A stretch of 36,070 bases of DNA from Balneolaceae bacterium (lineage in GTDB: Bacteria > Bacteroidota > Rhodothermia > Balneolales > Balneolaceae): assembly GCA_007135335.1 (NCBI GenBank), contig SLJB01000109.1, positions 1 through 36,070 on the forward strand. Reading direction: 5' to 3'. Positions 25,585 to 34,400 of the stretch are shown here, in pieces; position 1 is the stretch's first letter, and each line of letters opens with the position of its first letter. The notes under the pieces were generated by a model, which saw only the letters and a list, made by a program, of their open reading frames with translations, made no database searches and was not told the origin of the DNA. A program made the position numbers and the translations under genes.

Positions 25585-25681
25585 AGAATTTGCTCCGTTA
25601 TTTTATTAAAAGTGAATCTTTCTGAATTATATTGGTTGAATATATGATAAAAGCGGGTTGTGTGTGTGGAATATTCGCTTT

Positions 25682-27046
25682 TTAAACCGATGTTTCAGGG
25701 CTGTTTTGATTGATGGCTTTCTGCGATACGGGTCTGACTTTTACCCGCAACCCTTTATACTCCACAATTTCGCTGATGTCACCTTCATTTAGCGGGGAAT
25801 CGCTTTCAGCACTCCAGTATTCGCCATCGAAGAAAACACGACCGGTTTGTCCGGGCAGAATAGCATCTGTCACTTCAGCCGTTTTGCCGATTGTAGATTC
25901 GAGGCCGCTGCGAGCCGGATTGAAAAGCGATTTGATTCCGTAGGTTACAATCCACCCAAAAAATATTGCTGTGAGGAGTGTGGCGGGAATCAGCCAAAAG
26001 AGTGAGAGCTGCATTTCATCTGGCAGATCCTGAAATAACATTAATGCACCTAAAAAGAAAGCCACGGCTCCTCCTGTAATTAAAAGTCCGAATGCGGGCG
26101 TAAATGCTTCCGCCACAAACAATATAATGGCAAGCCCGATCAATATAAATCCTGCAATGTTAATTGGCATTGCCGCTACTCCGTAAAGCAGTAAAATCAA
26201 AGCAATGACTCCGGCTACACCCGGCACAATGCCACCGGGATTGGTAACCTCGCCAATGATACCGTAAATAGCAACGAGTGTTAAAATCAACATAACTTCG
26301 GGACGCAGAATGAAGCTGAAGAAAATTTCGGCAAGAGTTTGAGGAATTCGGTTTGTATCTGCACCTCTTGTGCGAAGTGTTTTCCCTTCGATTTCCATCC
26401 CATCGAGCTGTTCAAGAAGATCTTGGAGGTCATCAGCAATGATGTCGATCACATTAATTTCGAGTGCTTCACCGGCGGTTATAGACGCACCATCTCTAAC
26501 GGCAGACTTTGCCCACTCTGTATTTTTGCCTCTCTGCTCAGCAATAGACTCTATATAACTTTCGGAATAGTTGAAGATTTTTTGCTGTGATACACTATCA
26601 ATCTCACCCCCACCCATTGACACGGGTGATGCCGCACCTATATTTGTAGCAGGTGCCATTGCCGCAACGTGAGCTGCCAGCGTAATGAAAGTTCCGGCAC
26701 TGCCTGCATTCGCGCCGCGAGGAGAAACATACACCACAGTCGGATGGTCTGTTCCCAGCAGGGCTTGCACAATATCCTGAGTTGAATCCAACAGGCCGCC
26801 CGGAGTATCCAGTTCAATAATCAGGGCTTCATCACCCAGTTCAATCGACTTTCTAAGCCCTCTTTCAATATACTGTGTACTTGTTGGGCCAATGATTCCT
26901 TCAACACGTATGATGCTCACAGTTGCCGGGTTGTTTGTGCTTTCGCGAACAGATATTGTGTCTGTTTCAGATACAGTTTCCTGAAATGCTAATGCAGCTC
27001 CGGCAAGTAAAAGCAGAGAAGCGAGTAAAATATTTTTGTTTGTCAT
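25682..27046 (-). CDS. NfeD family membrane-bound serine protease
   Basis: The 454-residue protein has a signal peptide (residues 1-20). A ClpP-like serine protease domain spans about 40-225, with Ser116 in RGANAGSAGTFITLA as the probable nucleophile and a downstream Lys (near 156) spaced like the Ser-Lys dyad of PH1510. Four to six membrane segments follow at about 240-370 and a C-terminal NfeD OB-fold at about 385-445 (GKTAEVTDAILPGQTGRVFFDGEYW). This is the long, protease-bearing NfeD class. With the adjacent slipin it is thought to act in membrane protein quality control; PH1510 cuts the hydrophobic tail of its stomatin partner. The ATG start is followed by a clean signal. Confidence 0.93.
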   Translation of the reverse strand: MTNKNILLASLLLLAGAALAFQETVSETDTISVRESTNNPATVSIIRVEGIIGPTSTQYIERGLRKSIELGDEALIIELDTPGGLLDSTQDIVQALLGTDHPTVVYVSPRGANAGSAGTFITLAAHVAAMAPATNIGAASPVSMGGGEIDSVSQQKIFNYSESYIESIAEQRGKNTEWAKSAVRDGASITAGEALEINVIDIIADDLQDLLEQLDGMEIEGKTLRTRGADTNRIPQTLAEIFFSFILRPEVMLILTLVAIYGIIGEVTNPGGIVPGVAGVIALILLLYGVAAMPINIAGFILIGLAIILFVAEAFTPAFGLLITGGAVAFFLGALMLFQDLPDEMQLSLFWLIPATLLTAIFFGWIVTYGIKSLFNPARSGLESTIGKTAEVTDAILPGQTGRVFFDGEYWSAESDSPLNEGDISEIVEYKGLRVKVRPVSQKAINQNSPETSV

Positions 27047-27234
27047 GATGCAATAAAGAATTTAAATAATGCCCGAATGGTTCCAATTGATGATATTTTG
27101 AAGCAGGCAGTACATTAAGAATAGTACCACTTTTTACGCACAATAGGCACCGTTGATCTATCCGTATTATCGTGCAGCAGATATCATTAAAAAAATAGTT
27201 GCGATTCATTTTAAATAGAACGAATTTTATACCA

Positions 27235-27297
27235 ATGAATTACAGCACAGAACATACTTTCTCAACTCTTCGCCGTCGCCGCCCTTGGGGCGCGTGA
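27235..27297 (+). CDS. Arginine leader peptide of a transcription attenuator
   Basis: ATG-to-TGA frame of 20 codons reading MNYSTEHTFSTLRRRRPWGA, with four consecutive Arg codons (27271-27282: CGC CGT CGC CGC). It lies upstream of the arginine biosynthetic genes and ends 41 bases before an intrinsic terminator. A ribosome short of charged tRNA-Arg would stall at the Arg run, whereas one reaching TGA would cover the segment that could otherwise block the terminator. No Shine-Dalgarno is obvious, as is usual for this group. It is too short for the ORF track. The Arg run is seen directly; its role is inferred from classic his/trp/leu leader architecture. Confidence 0.82.
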   Translation: MNYSTEHTFSTLRRRRPWGA

Positions 27298-27371
27298 TGA
27301 ATCTGTGTAGTTAATTCTACAAAAGGACTTATTCGCAGCCCGCTCAATTCAAACTGAGCGGGTTTTTTTTT
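27280..27371 (+). promoter_or_regulatory. Ribosome-mediated arginine attenuator (alternative RNA structures)
   Basis: Three pairings can be drawn. Hairpin 1:2 pairs CGCCC (27280-27284) with GGGCG (27288-27292) inside the Arg/Pro/Trp codons. Antiterminator 2:3 pairs GGGCGCG (27288-27294) with CGCAGCCC (27334-27341), 7 bp with one bulged A. Terminator 3:4 pairs CCCGCTCA (27339-27346) with TGAGCGGG (27355-27362). Segments 2 and 3 are each shared by two structures, so the states exclude each other. A small independent hairpin TGTAG/CTACA (27306-27321) sits between. Stalling at the first Arg codons would open 1:2 and allow 2:3 (genes on). A ribosome at the TGA would hide segment 2 and allow the terminator (genes off). 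Confidence 0.72.
27339..27371 (+). terminator. Intrinsic terminator in the arginine-operon leader
   Basis: CCCGCTCA-ATTCAAAC-TGAGCGGG is a perfect 8-bp GC-rich stem followed at once by nine Ts. It lies 96 bases upstream of the carbamoyltransferase ATG, pointing toward it, and after the Arg-rich leader ORF. A strong terminator placed before, not after, the genes is the mark of attenuation. Confidence 0.9.
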
Positions 27372-27467
27372 GGGCTGATTAAAAAGCTGCCCGAAAGAAC
27401 AATAGCGGCTGCAGTTCTTTCTCTCTCCAAAGTCTCAACAACCCTGCAACAATAATTTTTTATAATC

Positions 27468-28454
27468 ATGAACCACTTATTAACCATTGGAGAACTCGAA
27501 CCCGTCCAGATTCAGCAACTTCTGGATCTGAGCGCTGAGCTTGAATCTACAGGCGAACAGGTTTTACAAGGCAAAAACATAGGCTTCGTTTTCGAAAAAC
27601 CTTCGTTACGAACAAAAATAGGAACCGAAGTAGCCATCAACCAGCTTGGCGGTAATGCAGTGCAGATCGAAGCCGACCTGTTACTTGCAAACGGAAAGGC
27701 TGTTCCGTTTACCTGCCGGGAATCGCTTTATGATGCCATGATGAACGTTTCGCAGTGGTGCGATGCCATTTTTGCAAGAGTTTACTCTCACAATACACTC
27801 GTAAAAATGAAAGAGTATGGCACCATCCCCGTGGTGAACGCACTTTGCAATATGCATCATCCCATGCAGGCACTTGCCGACATGCTCACTATACAGCAGA
27901 AATTCGGGAAGGAGAAAAAACTGAACATCGCTTTTGTTGGGGATGCCAACAACGTGGCTTTTTCGTTGTTTGAAACTGCCCTGCAAATGGGCCACAGCGT
28001 AGCATTCGCCGGGCCAAAACAGTACAGTTGGGATGAAGATAAGCTGAACTATTTTTCGCTTCTCTCTGTGCAGTTTGGTGGAGGTTTCAACTGTACAACC
28101 AATCCGGCTGAGGCGGTCAGTAATGCCGATGTTATCTATACGGATACATTTGTATCGATGGGAGAAGAGCATTTTTTTGAAGAGAAAATCAAACACTTTC
28201 AGCCTTATCAGGTAAACGAGAAACTCTTTTCTCAGGCAAAACCTGAAACCGGCTTTATGCACTGTCTGCCCGCTCACCGGGGTATAGAAGTAACCGATGA
28301 AGTGATGGATCATCCCAACTCGTGGGTTTATCAGCAGGCGAAAAACAGGAAAGTGGTATCAAAAGGGGTTTTTACTGCTCTTTTGTGCGATGAATACAGG
28401 TCCCTTTTCAAACCTCAAGGTAAACCTGAACTCGCAGCATCACTCAGTAACTAA
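27468..28454 (+). CDS. argF: Ornithine carbamoyltransferase family enzyme (ornithine or N-acylornithine)
   Basis: The 328-residue cytoplasmic enzyme transfers carbamoyl phosphate to ornithine, or an N-acylated ornithine, in arginine synthesis. The carbamoyl-phosphate loop reads EKPSLRTKIGTE (43-54), where classic OTCases have STRTR. The next motif reads HPMQALADML (131-140), where HPCQ or HPTQ is usual. The SMG loop (FVSMGEE, 228-234) and HCLPAHRG (265-272) are clearly OTCase-like. Bacteroidota often use acetyl- or succinylornithine instead of ornithine, so substrate identity is open. It is the first gene behind the Arg attenuator, with argG 43 bases downstream. The ATG at 27468 gives a normal N-terminus. 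Confidence 0.9.
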   Translation: MNHLLTIGELEPVQIQQLLDLSAELESTGEQVLQGKNIGFVFEKPSLRTKIGTEVAINQLGGNAVQIEADLLLANGKAVPFTCRESLYDAMMNVSQWCDAIFARVYSHNTLVKMKEYGTIPVVNALCNMHHPMQALADMLTIQQKFGKEKKLNIAFVGDANNVAFSLFETALQMGHSVAFAGPKQYSWDEDKLNYFSLLSVQFGGGFNCTTNPAEAVSNADVIYTDTFVSMGEEHFFEEKIKHFQPYQVNEKLFSQAKPETGFMHCLPAHRGIEVTDEVMDHPNSWVYQQAKNRKVVSKGVFTALLCDEYRSLFKPQGKPELAASLSN

Positions 28455-28497
28455 AATATTATCTGCAGAAACTCATAACCACACATTAAATAAAATC

Positions 28498-29766
28498 ATG
28501 GAACACGTAACAACCTATAAAAAAGTAGCTTCTCACGAAGCCGAAAAAGGATCTTTCAACACCTGCCTGCTGCTCTACTCGGGAGGACTCGATACAAGCG
28601 TTATGCTCAAATGGATACGAGAGGAGTATGAGTGCGAAGTCATTGCGCTGACAATCAACATCGGGCAAACAGCAGACAACCTGGAAGCGATCAAAGAAAA
28701 GGCACTGAAACTTGGTGCGAAAGAGGCCATTATTTATGATGCCAAAGACGAATTTGCCCAGCTTTGTATGGAGGCGGTAAAAGCAAATGCCGATTATCAG
28801 GGTGGCTATGCGCTCGGCTGCCCGCTTGGAAGAGTGATGATTTCGGAACTGGCTGTGCAATTTGCCGCAGAGTTTGGCTGCGAAGTGATTGCACACGGCT
28901 GTACCGGAAAAGGAAATGATCAGGTTCGGTTTGAAAGTTATATCACCACACTTAACCCAAAATTGAAAATTATTGCCCCGGTTAGAGAGTGGGGAATGGG
29001 ACGGGAAGAGGAAATTGCCTACGCCATTAAAAACGGAATTCCCGTAGAGCAGACGAAAAAAAGCCCCTACTCATACGACGAAAACATGTGGGCCAACACG
29101 GGCGAGGGTGGTGAAATTGAAAACCCGTCACTGATCCCCCCTCTCGAAAATATCCTGAAATGGTGCAACACTCCGCAGAATGCGCCTGACCAGGAAGAGC
29201 TGGTAAAAATCGGTTTTGAAAAAGGCGAGCCGGTAAGCCTGAATGGTGTTGAGTATGATAAAAAAGAGATCATCCTGCTTCTTAATGAAATAGGCGGCAA
29301 ACACGGAGTGGGCTTCTTTCACCTGATTGAAGACAGGGTAGTTGGCCTGAAGGTAAGAGGGGTTTATGAAAATCCTGCAGCACATATTTTGATCCAATCC
29401 CACAAAAACCTCGAACAGCTTGTATCCACCCGGGAGGAGAACGAGCTGAAGACGCTGATGGATCAAAAATGGGCATACCTTATATATGGCGCCAAATATT
29501 ATGAGCCGGTGATGGATAATATCAGGGCTTACATCAATGAGCAGAATAAAAAGGTAACCGGTGATGTAACCGTGCGGCTCTACAAAGGTAATTGCGAAGT
29601 TGTTGCGCTGAATTCACCCTATTCACTGTTTGATGAGAACCTGGCAACTTTCAACAAATCGGCTGCTTTCAATCAAAATGCCTCATCCGGATTTATTGAG
29701 CTTTGGAATCTGCCGCAAAAAACGGCCTATCAGCTGAAAAAGACCGTTAATAAGGAACCGGTTTAA
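28498..29766 (+). CDS. argG: Argininosuccinate synthase
   Basis: The 422-residue enzyme joins citrulline and aspartate with ATP to form argininosuccinate. The PP-loop is LLLYSGGLDTSVMLKWI (SGGLDTS at about 28-34). GGYALGCPLGRVMISEL, HGCTGKGNDQVRFE and KKSPYSYDENMW with the following AN are standard family motifs for citrulline and aspartate binding. The track ORF extends to 28390 inside the carbamoyltransferase gene. The ATG at 28498 (MEHVTTYKK) clears the upstream stop by 43 bases and is preferred. An intrinsic terminator-like hairpin sits between this gene and argH. Identity is secure. Confidence 0.96.
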   Translation: MEHVTTYKKVASHEAEKGSFNTCLLLYSGGLDTSVMLKWIREEYECEVIALTINIGQTADNLEAIKEKALKLGAKEAIIYDAKDEFAQLCMEAVKANADYQGGYALGCPLGRVMISELAVQFAAEFGCEVIAHGCTGKGNDQVRFESYITTLNPKLKIIAPVREWGMGREEEIAYAIKNGIPVEQTKKSPYSYDENMWANTGEGGEIENPSLIPPLENILKWCNTPQNAPDQEELVKIGFEKGEPVSLNGVEYDKKEIILLLNEIGGKHGVGFFHLIEDRVVGLKVRGVYENPAAHILIQSHKNLEQLVSTREENELKTLMDQKWAYLIYGAKYYEPVMDNIRAYINEQNKKVTGDVTVRLYKGNCEVVALNSPYSLFDENLATFNKSAAFNQNASSGFIELWNLPQKTAYQLKKTVNKEPV

Positions 29767-29789
29767 AACCGGGTTTCTTTTATATTTTG

Positions 29790-29837
29790 AAAACGGGTGG
29801 TTAAGGTGGCAAAACCCTGCTTAAACACCCGTTTTTT
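29790..29837 (+). terminator. Terminator-like hairpin between argG and argH
   Basis: AAAACGGGTG and CACCCGTTTT form a perfect 10-bp outer stem, with a run of six Ts in and beyond the right arm. The loop is long (26 bases) and can add a short inner TTAAG/CTTAA pairing. It begins 24 bases after the argG stop and ends 33 bases before the argH ATG, so it would reduce read-through into argH. Confidence 0.65.
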
Positions 29838-29869
29838 ATCATTTAAATATCAACTCCACGCACAAATAG

Positions 29870-31180
29870 ATGTCTAAACTCTGGCAAAACCCCACTGATC
29901 AATCAAAAACGGATACTGCAAAAAAAGTTGAGGCATTTACCGTGGGCAATGATTATCTGCTCGACCGGCAGCTGGTTCCCTTTGATATACAGGCCTCAAA
30001 AGTTCATGCAAAAGCCATATACAAAGCCGGTGTTCTTACTGAAAAAGAGCTGAATGATCTGCTCGAAGGGCTGTCTGAAATTGAAAAAGCCTGGGAGCAG
30101 GGAACCTTTGAAATCACTCTTGCAGATGAAGACATGCATACCGCTATTGAAAATGCACTGGTTGAGAAACTGGGAGAGTCCGGAAAAAAAATCCATACCG
30201 CGCGTTCAAGAAATGATCAGGTACTAACGGCTGTCCGGCTATTCGAAAAGAAGGCACTCGAGACCGTTCTTTTTGGAATTAAAAAAACTGCAGAACTCCT
30301 GATCAGCCTGGGTGAAGAGCACGAAAATGTGCCCATGCCGGGTTTCACACATACCCGAAAAGCCATGCTGAGCAGTGTAGGGCTCTGGGCCGGTGGTTTT
30401 GCTGAATTGCTGATCATGCAGCTGGAAGCCTCATCAGGAATCAAAAGTCTGATTAGCCGATCTCCCTTAGGCACAGCGGCAGGTTTTGGCACCACGTTTG
30501 ATATTGACCGGGAATTTGAAGCAAAGGAACTGGGCTTCGAGGTGCCGCTATTCTGCTCAACAACCGCACAGCTTTCACGGGGTTGGGTTGAGATGCAATT
30601 TGTTCAATATCTTGCATCGGTTACGGTGATATTAAGCAGATTAGCTGCGGATGTGATTCAGATGAGCAGTGAGTCAACCCCCTATTTTCTGCTGGATAGC
30701 GTAGTGTGTACGGGCTCTTCTATCATGCCGCAGAAAAAGAATCCCGATCTTGCCGAACTGATTCGCGGCCGGCACGCACAGGTAGCAGGGCAGGCTGCAA
30801 CGCTGCAGTCCCTGATTATTAATTTGGGCAGCGGCTATCACAGGGATTTACAGCTTACAAAAGAGCCTGTGATAAAGGCAGTGTCGGATACACTTGAAAT
30901 GCTGGAAGCTTCACAGATGCTTATCCGTCATATTGAGCCAAACAGGAATGAAATGGAAGCCGCTTGTACCAGTGAGTTGTTTGCAGCGGAAGCAGCTAAT
31001 AAGCTTGTAAAAGAAGAGGGAATATCATTCAGGGAAGCTTATCACATCGTAAAAACAGATCCTGAAATTTCTAAGATGCTGCATTGGAGTGAAATGATAA
31101 ACAAATATACCCACCTTGGATCTCCGGGAAATCCCGGAATAAAAGAATTAAAAAACAAATTGCATCAATTAGAGAGCTGA
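29870..31180 (+). CDS. argH: Argininosuccinate lyase
   Basis: The 436-residue fumarase-superfamily enzyme splits argininosuccinate into arginine and fumarate, the last step of arginine synthesis. Motifs in order: HTARSRNDQ (109-117), GFTHTRKAM (158-166, catalytic His of the T-H motif) and the flexible signature loop GSSIMPQKKNPDLAEL (282-297). It is slightly shorter than the usual 455-470 residues, with a compact C-terminus. It follows argG after 103 bases containing a terminator-like hairpin, so it may depend on read-through or have its own promoter there. Identity is secure. Confidence 0.96.
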   Translation: MSKLWQNPTDQSKTDTAKKVEAFTVGNDYLLDRQLVPFDIQASKVHAKAIYKAGVLTEKELNDLLEGLSEIEKAWEQGTFEITLADEDMHTAIENALVEKLGESGKKIHTARSRNDQVLTAVRLFEKKALETVLFGIKKTAELLISLGEEHENVPMPGFTHTRKAMLSSVGLWAGGFAELLIMQLEASSGIKSLISRSPLGTAAGFGTTFDIDREFEAKELGFEVPLFCSTTAQLSRGWVEMQFVQYLASVTVILSRLAADVIQMSSESTPYFLLDSVVCTGSSIMPQKKNPDLAELIRGRHAQVAGQAATLQSLIINLGSGYHRDLQLTKEPVIKAVSDTLEMLEASQMLIRHIEPNRNEMEAACTSELFAAEAANKLVKEEGISFREAYHIVKTDPEISKMLHWSEMINKYTHLGSPGNPGIKELKNKLHQLES

Positions 31181-31251
31181 AACCGCTTTAGTTATAAATT
31201 TAGCGCCTAATAAATTTTCATCAGAAGCAATTAAAATTAAAAAAAAATATC

Positions 31252-31265
31252 TAAAAGCGCTTTTA
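31252..31265. promoter_or_regulatory. 14-bp palindrome, candidate regulator site
   Basis: TAAAAGCGCTTTTA is a perfect palindrome with a GCGC centre, about 70 bases after the argH stop. It could be an operator for a dimeric regulator of the susC operon. It is also compact enough to be chance in AT-rich DNA. Confidence 0.35.
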
Positions 31266-31362
31266 AGTATAATTATTTTAATTTTTGTCAAACCATTATT
31301 GCATTTCTTAGAAAATAGCACTATCCATGGTGTTCAATATTGAGTACCAATCAATTCGTGCC

Positions 31363-31399
31363 TCTGCTTAAAGGCTACTTAATAAGTAAACTAAGCAGA
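31363..31399 (+). promoter_or_regulatory. Nested inverted repeat upstream of susC
   Basis: The outer arms TCTGCTTA and TAAGCAGA are a perfect 8-bp pair. Between them TACTTA-A-TAAGTA is a second perfect 6-bp dyad, separated from the outer arms by short internal loops of 5 and 3 bases. It ends about 98 bases before the susC ATG. It could be a 5'-UTR hairpin or a double operator. Confidence 0.45.
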
Positions 31400-31497
31400 T
31401 AATTCCACTTACATAATTCAACCAGCTTTATCCTTTAATAATAACCTGTACATTTTATTTGTACCTAATCAATTACTCATTAACCAAAACAATTTCT

Positions 31498-34400
31498 ATG
31501 AAAAGTAAACTTTACATACTCTTTCTTGCTCTGTTTTGCTTTGCTGCATCAGAGGCTTATAGTCAGGGTTACACAGTTTCCGGAACGGTAACAGATGCAA
31601 CAACAGGCGAAGCTTTGCCTGGCACAACCGTAACTGTTCCGGCTCTAAACAGAGGTGGTGTAACTGACATTGATGGAAACTATTCTTTTAATTTGCCGCC
31701 CGGTGAGCATCAGGTGGTCATATCTTTTGTTGGCTATCAAAGATTCAGCCGCAACATAACGATCACAGATGCTGATGTAACACTAAACATTGAGCTCCGG
31801 CTTGATGTTGTTGGATTAGATCAGGTTGTGGTTGTTGGATACGGTGAAATTTCCCGCAGGGAGGTAACAGGCGCAATTGCATCGGTACGTGGTGAGGATT
31901 TTCAATTTGCCCCGGTTAACACGGTGGAGAATGCAATGCAAGGCCGAACCGCCGGAGTATTTATTCAGCAAGATGGCGGGAAGCTGGGTCAGGGTATTCA
32001 AATGAGAATCAGGGGTGCGTCTTCCGTATCTGCAAGTAATCAGCCTCTTTATGTTATTGATGGCGTTCCCATTGTGATGGACAATTTTTCCGTGAGTGCC
32101 GCAGCTACAAACCCACTTGCACAGTTTAATTTTAATGATGTGGAATCCATTCAGGTACTTAAAGATGCTTCCGCAGCTGCTATTTACGGTTCGAGGGCTG
32201 CGAATGGTGTAGTGTTGATTACAACCCGGCAGGGTCGCCCGGGCCAAACACAGTTCAATTATTCATTTCAGCAGGGTTTCAGTGAACCAACCAACACTGT
32301 TGATATGATGAATGCCCAGGATTACATTAACTATATGTATCAGGCCGCTGTTAACGGGGATCGTGTTGCCGGGAGTGATTGGCGGGTACCTGAAATCGAA
32401 TGGGTACTTGATACCTATTCTTTGGGTACAGACTGGAGAAGATGTCTTGATACACAATTTGGCGGTCAAGGCCTCGATTGCCCGGTTGATACCGACTGGC
32501 AAAGTGAAGCTTTTCAGGATGCCAGCATGTTTACACACGATCTTTCTGCTTCAGGCGGTAACGAATCAACTCGCTTTTATGTAAGCGGACACTATAGCGA
32601 TCAGGATGGAATTCTTATCAACGACCGTTTCCAGAGAATTTCTGCTCGTATAAATCTGGATCATACAGCGTCTGAAAAGCTAAACCTTGGAATGAATCTT
32701 ACAACCGGGCGTAGTTTCCACAACAGGCTCTCAACAGATAACGCATTTTCAACTCCTATTCAGTTGATTGCGCTCATGCCAATAAGCCCGCTTTATTATC
32801 CTGAAGCCGGTTCACTTCCGAATTATGTTCCAACCGATATATTAAATGACGATACATTTTACTATAACGGTGTAATCCACAGAGATTTTACCAAGTATGA
32901 AGTTACTACCATGAGAACTACAGGTAATTTCCACCTGGGATATAGTGTAAGGCCCGATCTTGAATGGAGATCTGAATTTTCCGCTGATATTGTAACCGGT
33001 AAAGATGATCAATGGTATAGCCCGCGTGTGGCTCGCGGGTTTGCTACTGCTGCAAATGGCGGATATGCATCTGTTGCATGGCAGCAGACAGCTTCTTATA
33101 CAACATCACATTTCCTGTCGTTTAATTCAGATATTTCTCAAAATTCAACCCTGAATGCAACAGCCGGCCTTAGCTATCAGTATAATGACTATAACTATAG
33201 CTTCACTGCAGGTTCCGGTTTTCCTAACGATTCATTTCAGAGGCTGACAAGTGCGGCGAACGTACTTTCCGGCTCTACAACCGGATCGGAATATAGTTTC
33301 CTCTCCTATTTTGCAAGAGCAAACTACTCATTACTCGACCGTTACCTCCTCTCAGTTAGCGGGCGAGTGGATGGTTCATCACGTTTCGGGCGGGATAACC
33401 GTTATGGATTTTTCCCGGCTGCTTCACTCGGTTGGATTCTGACTGATGAAGATTTCGCCGAACCAATACTTGATATCCTTACATATCTGAAGATTCGAAC
33501 CAGTTATGGAATTACCGGTAATGCTGCCATCAGTAACTTCGGCTCACTGGGGCTTTGGGGGGGTACTTCCTATGCAGGACTTTCAGGTACCAATCCATCA
33601 CAGATTCCAAACCCAAACCTAACCTGGGAAACTACAAGGCAGTTTAACATCGGTTTCGACTACGGTTTCTTCAATAACAGAATTAGTGGTGAATTTGACT
33701 ACTATGTTAAGAATACTGAAGATTTGCTACTTAGTGTTCAGATTCCTTCAAGCTCCGGTTTCAGCACAACGCTTAGAAACGTAGGTAACATGGAGAATAA
33801 AGGGTGGGAACTGGTTGTGAATACCATCAACGTAGATGGAAGACTGAGCTGGACAAGTAATTTCAATATTTCCTCGAACAGAAATAAGATTACAAATCTT
33901 GATGGTCAGGTAATCACTGCAGGCCTTGCCAATCTCAATCGGGCGATGGAAGGTTATTCAATTGGTGTTTTCTATGCTCCTGAATTCTACGGAGTAGATG
34001 CTGAAAATGGGGATGCTCTTTTCAGTATTTATGAAGATGAAACTTCTTGCAATAACTTCGTGGAGACCACAACCAGCTATAATGCTGCAACACGTTGTGT
34101 AATTGGTAACCCTAATCCAAAATTTGTTGGTGGAATTGGAAATTCAATACGCTATCGTGGTTTTGACCTGAATGTACTCTTCCAGTTCGTTTATGGAAAT
34201 GATGCCTACATTGGGGGGCATGGAAGATGGAGCCGTGGTAACGGTATTTTTGAGGACAACTCCACAATAGATCAGCTCAACAGCTGGACTCCGCAAAACC
34301 GGGATACCAATGTACCTGAGGCCCGATACATCATTACAAATGGGAATCAGCACTCTTCAAGATATATTTCTGATGCATCATATATGCGCCTGAAAAATGT

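Larger units (their letters stand above)
27047..27467. other. 421-base divergent region holding the arginine-operon leader
   Basis: The left part (27047-27234) must carry the promoter of nfeD on the minus strand and that of the arginine genes on the plus strand; no consensus was clear enough to mark. From 27235 on it is a transcribed leader with a 20-codon peptide, alternative hairpins and an intrinsic terminator, annotated separately. The final 96 bases (27372-27467) lie between the terminator and the carbamoyltransferase ATG and show no further feature. Confidence 0.6.
31181..31497. other. 317-base leader/promoter region of the SusC/SusD operon
   Basis: This AT-rich gap between argH and susC shows no ORF worth calling; the track's 31459 start is a TTG extension of susC. 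It contains a 14-bp palindrome near 31252-31265 and a long nested inverted repeat at 31363-31399, each listed separately. The susC promoter presumably lies here, but no clear consensus was marked. Confidence 0.55.

Noticed and set aside
27199-27232. Possible sigma70-like promoter (TTGCGA ... TTATAC) for the arginine leader
   Set aside because: The spacer is about 22 bases, too long for a credible -35/-10 pair, and this lineage likely uses a different consensus.
27681-28313. Minus-strand ORF of 210 residues opposite the carbamoyltransferase gene
   Set aside because: It lies wholly antisense to argF and has no signal, domain or promoter of its own.
28390-28497. Upstream extension of argG into the end of the carbamoyltransferase gene
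   Set aside because: It adds 36 residues with no family similarity and overlaps the preceding gene; the ATG at 28498 is the natural start.
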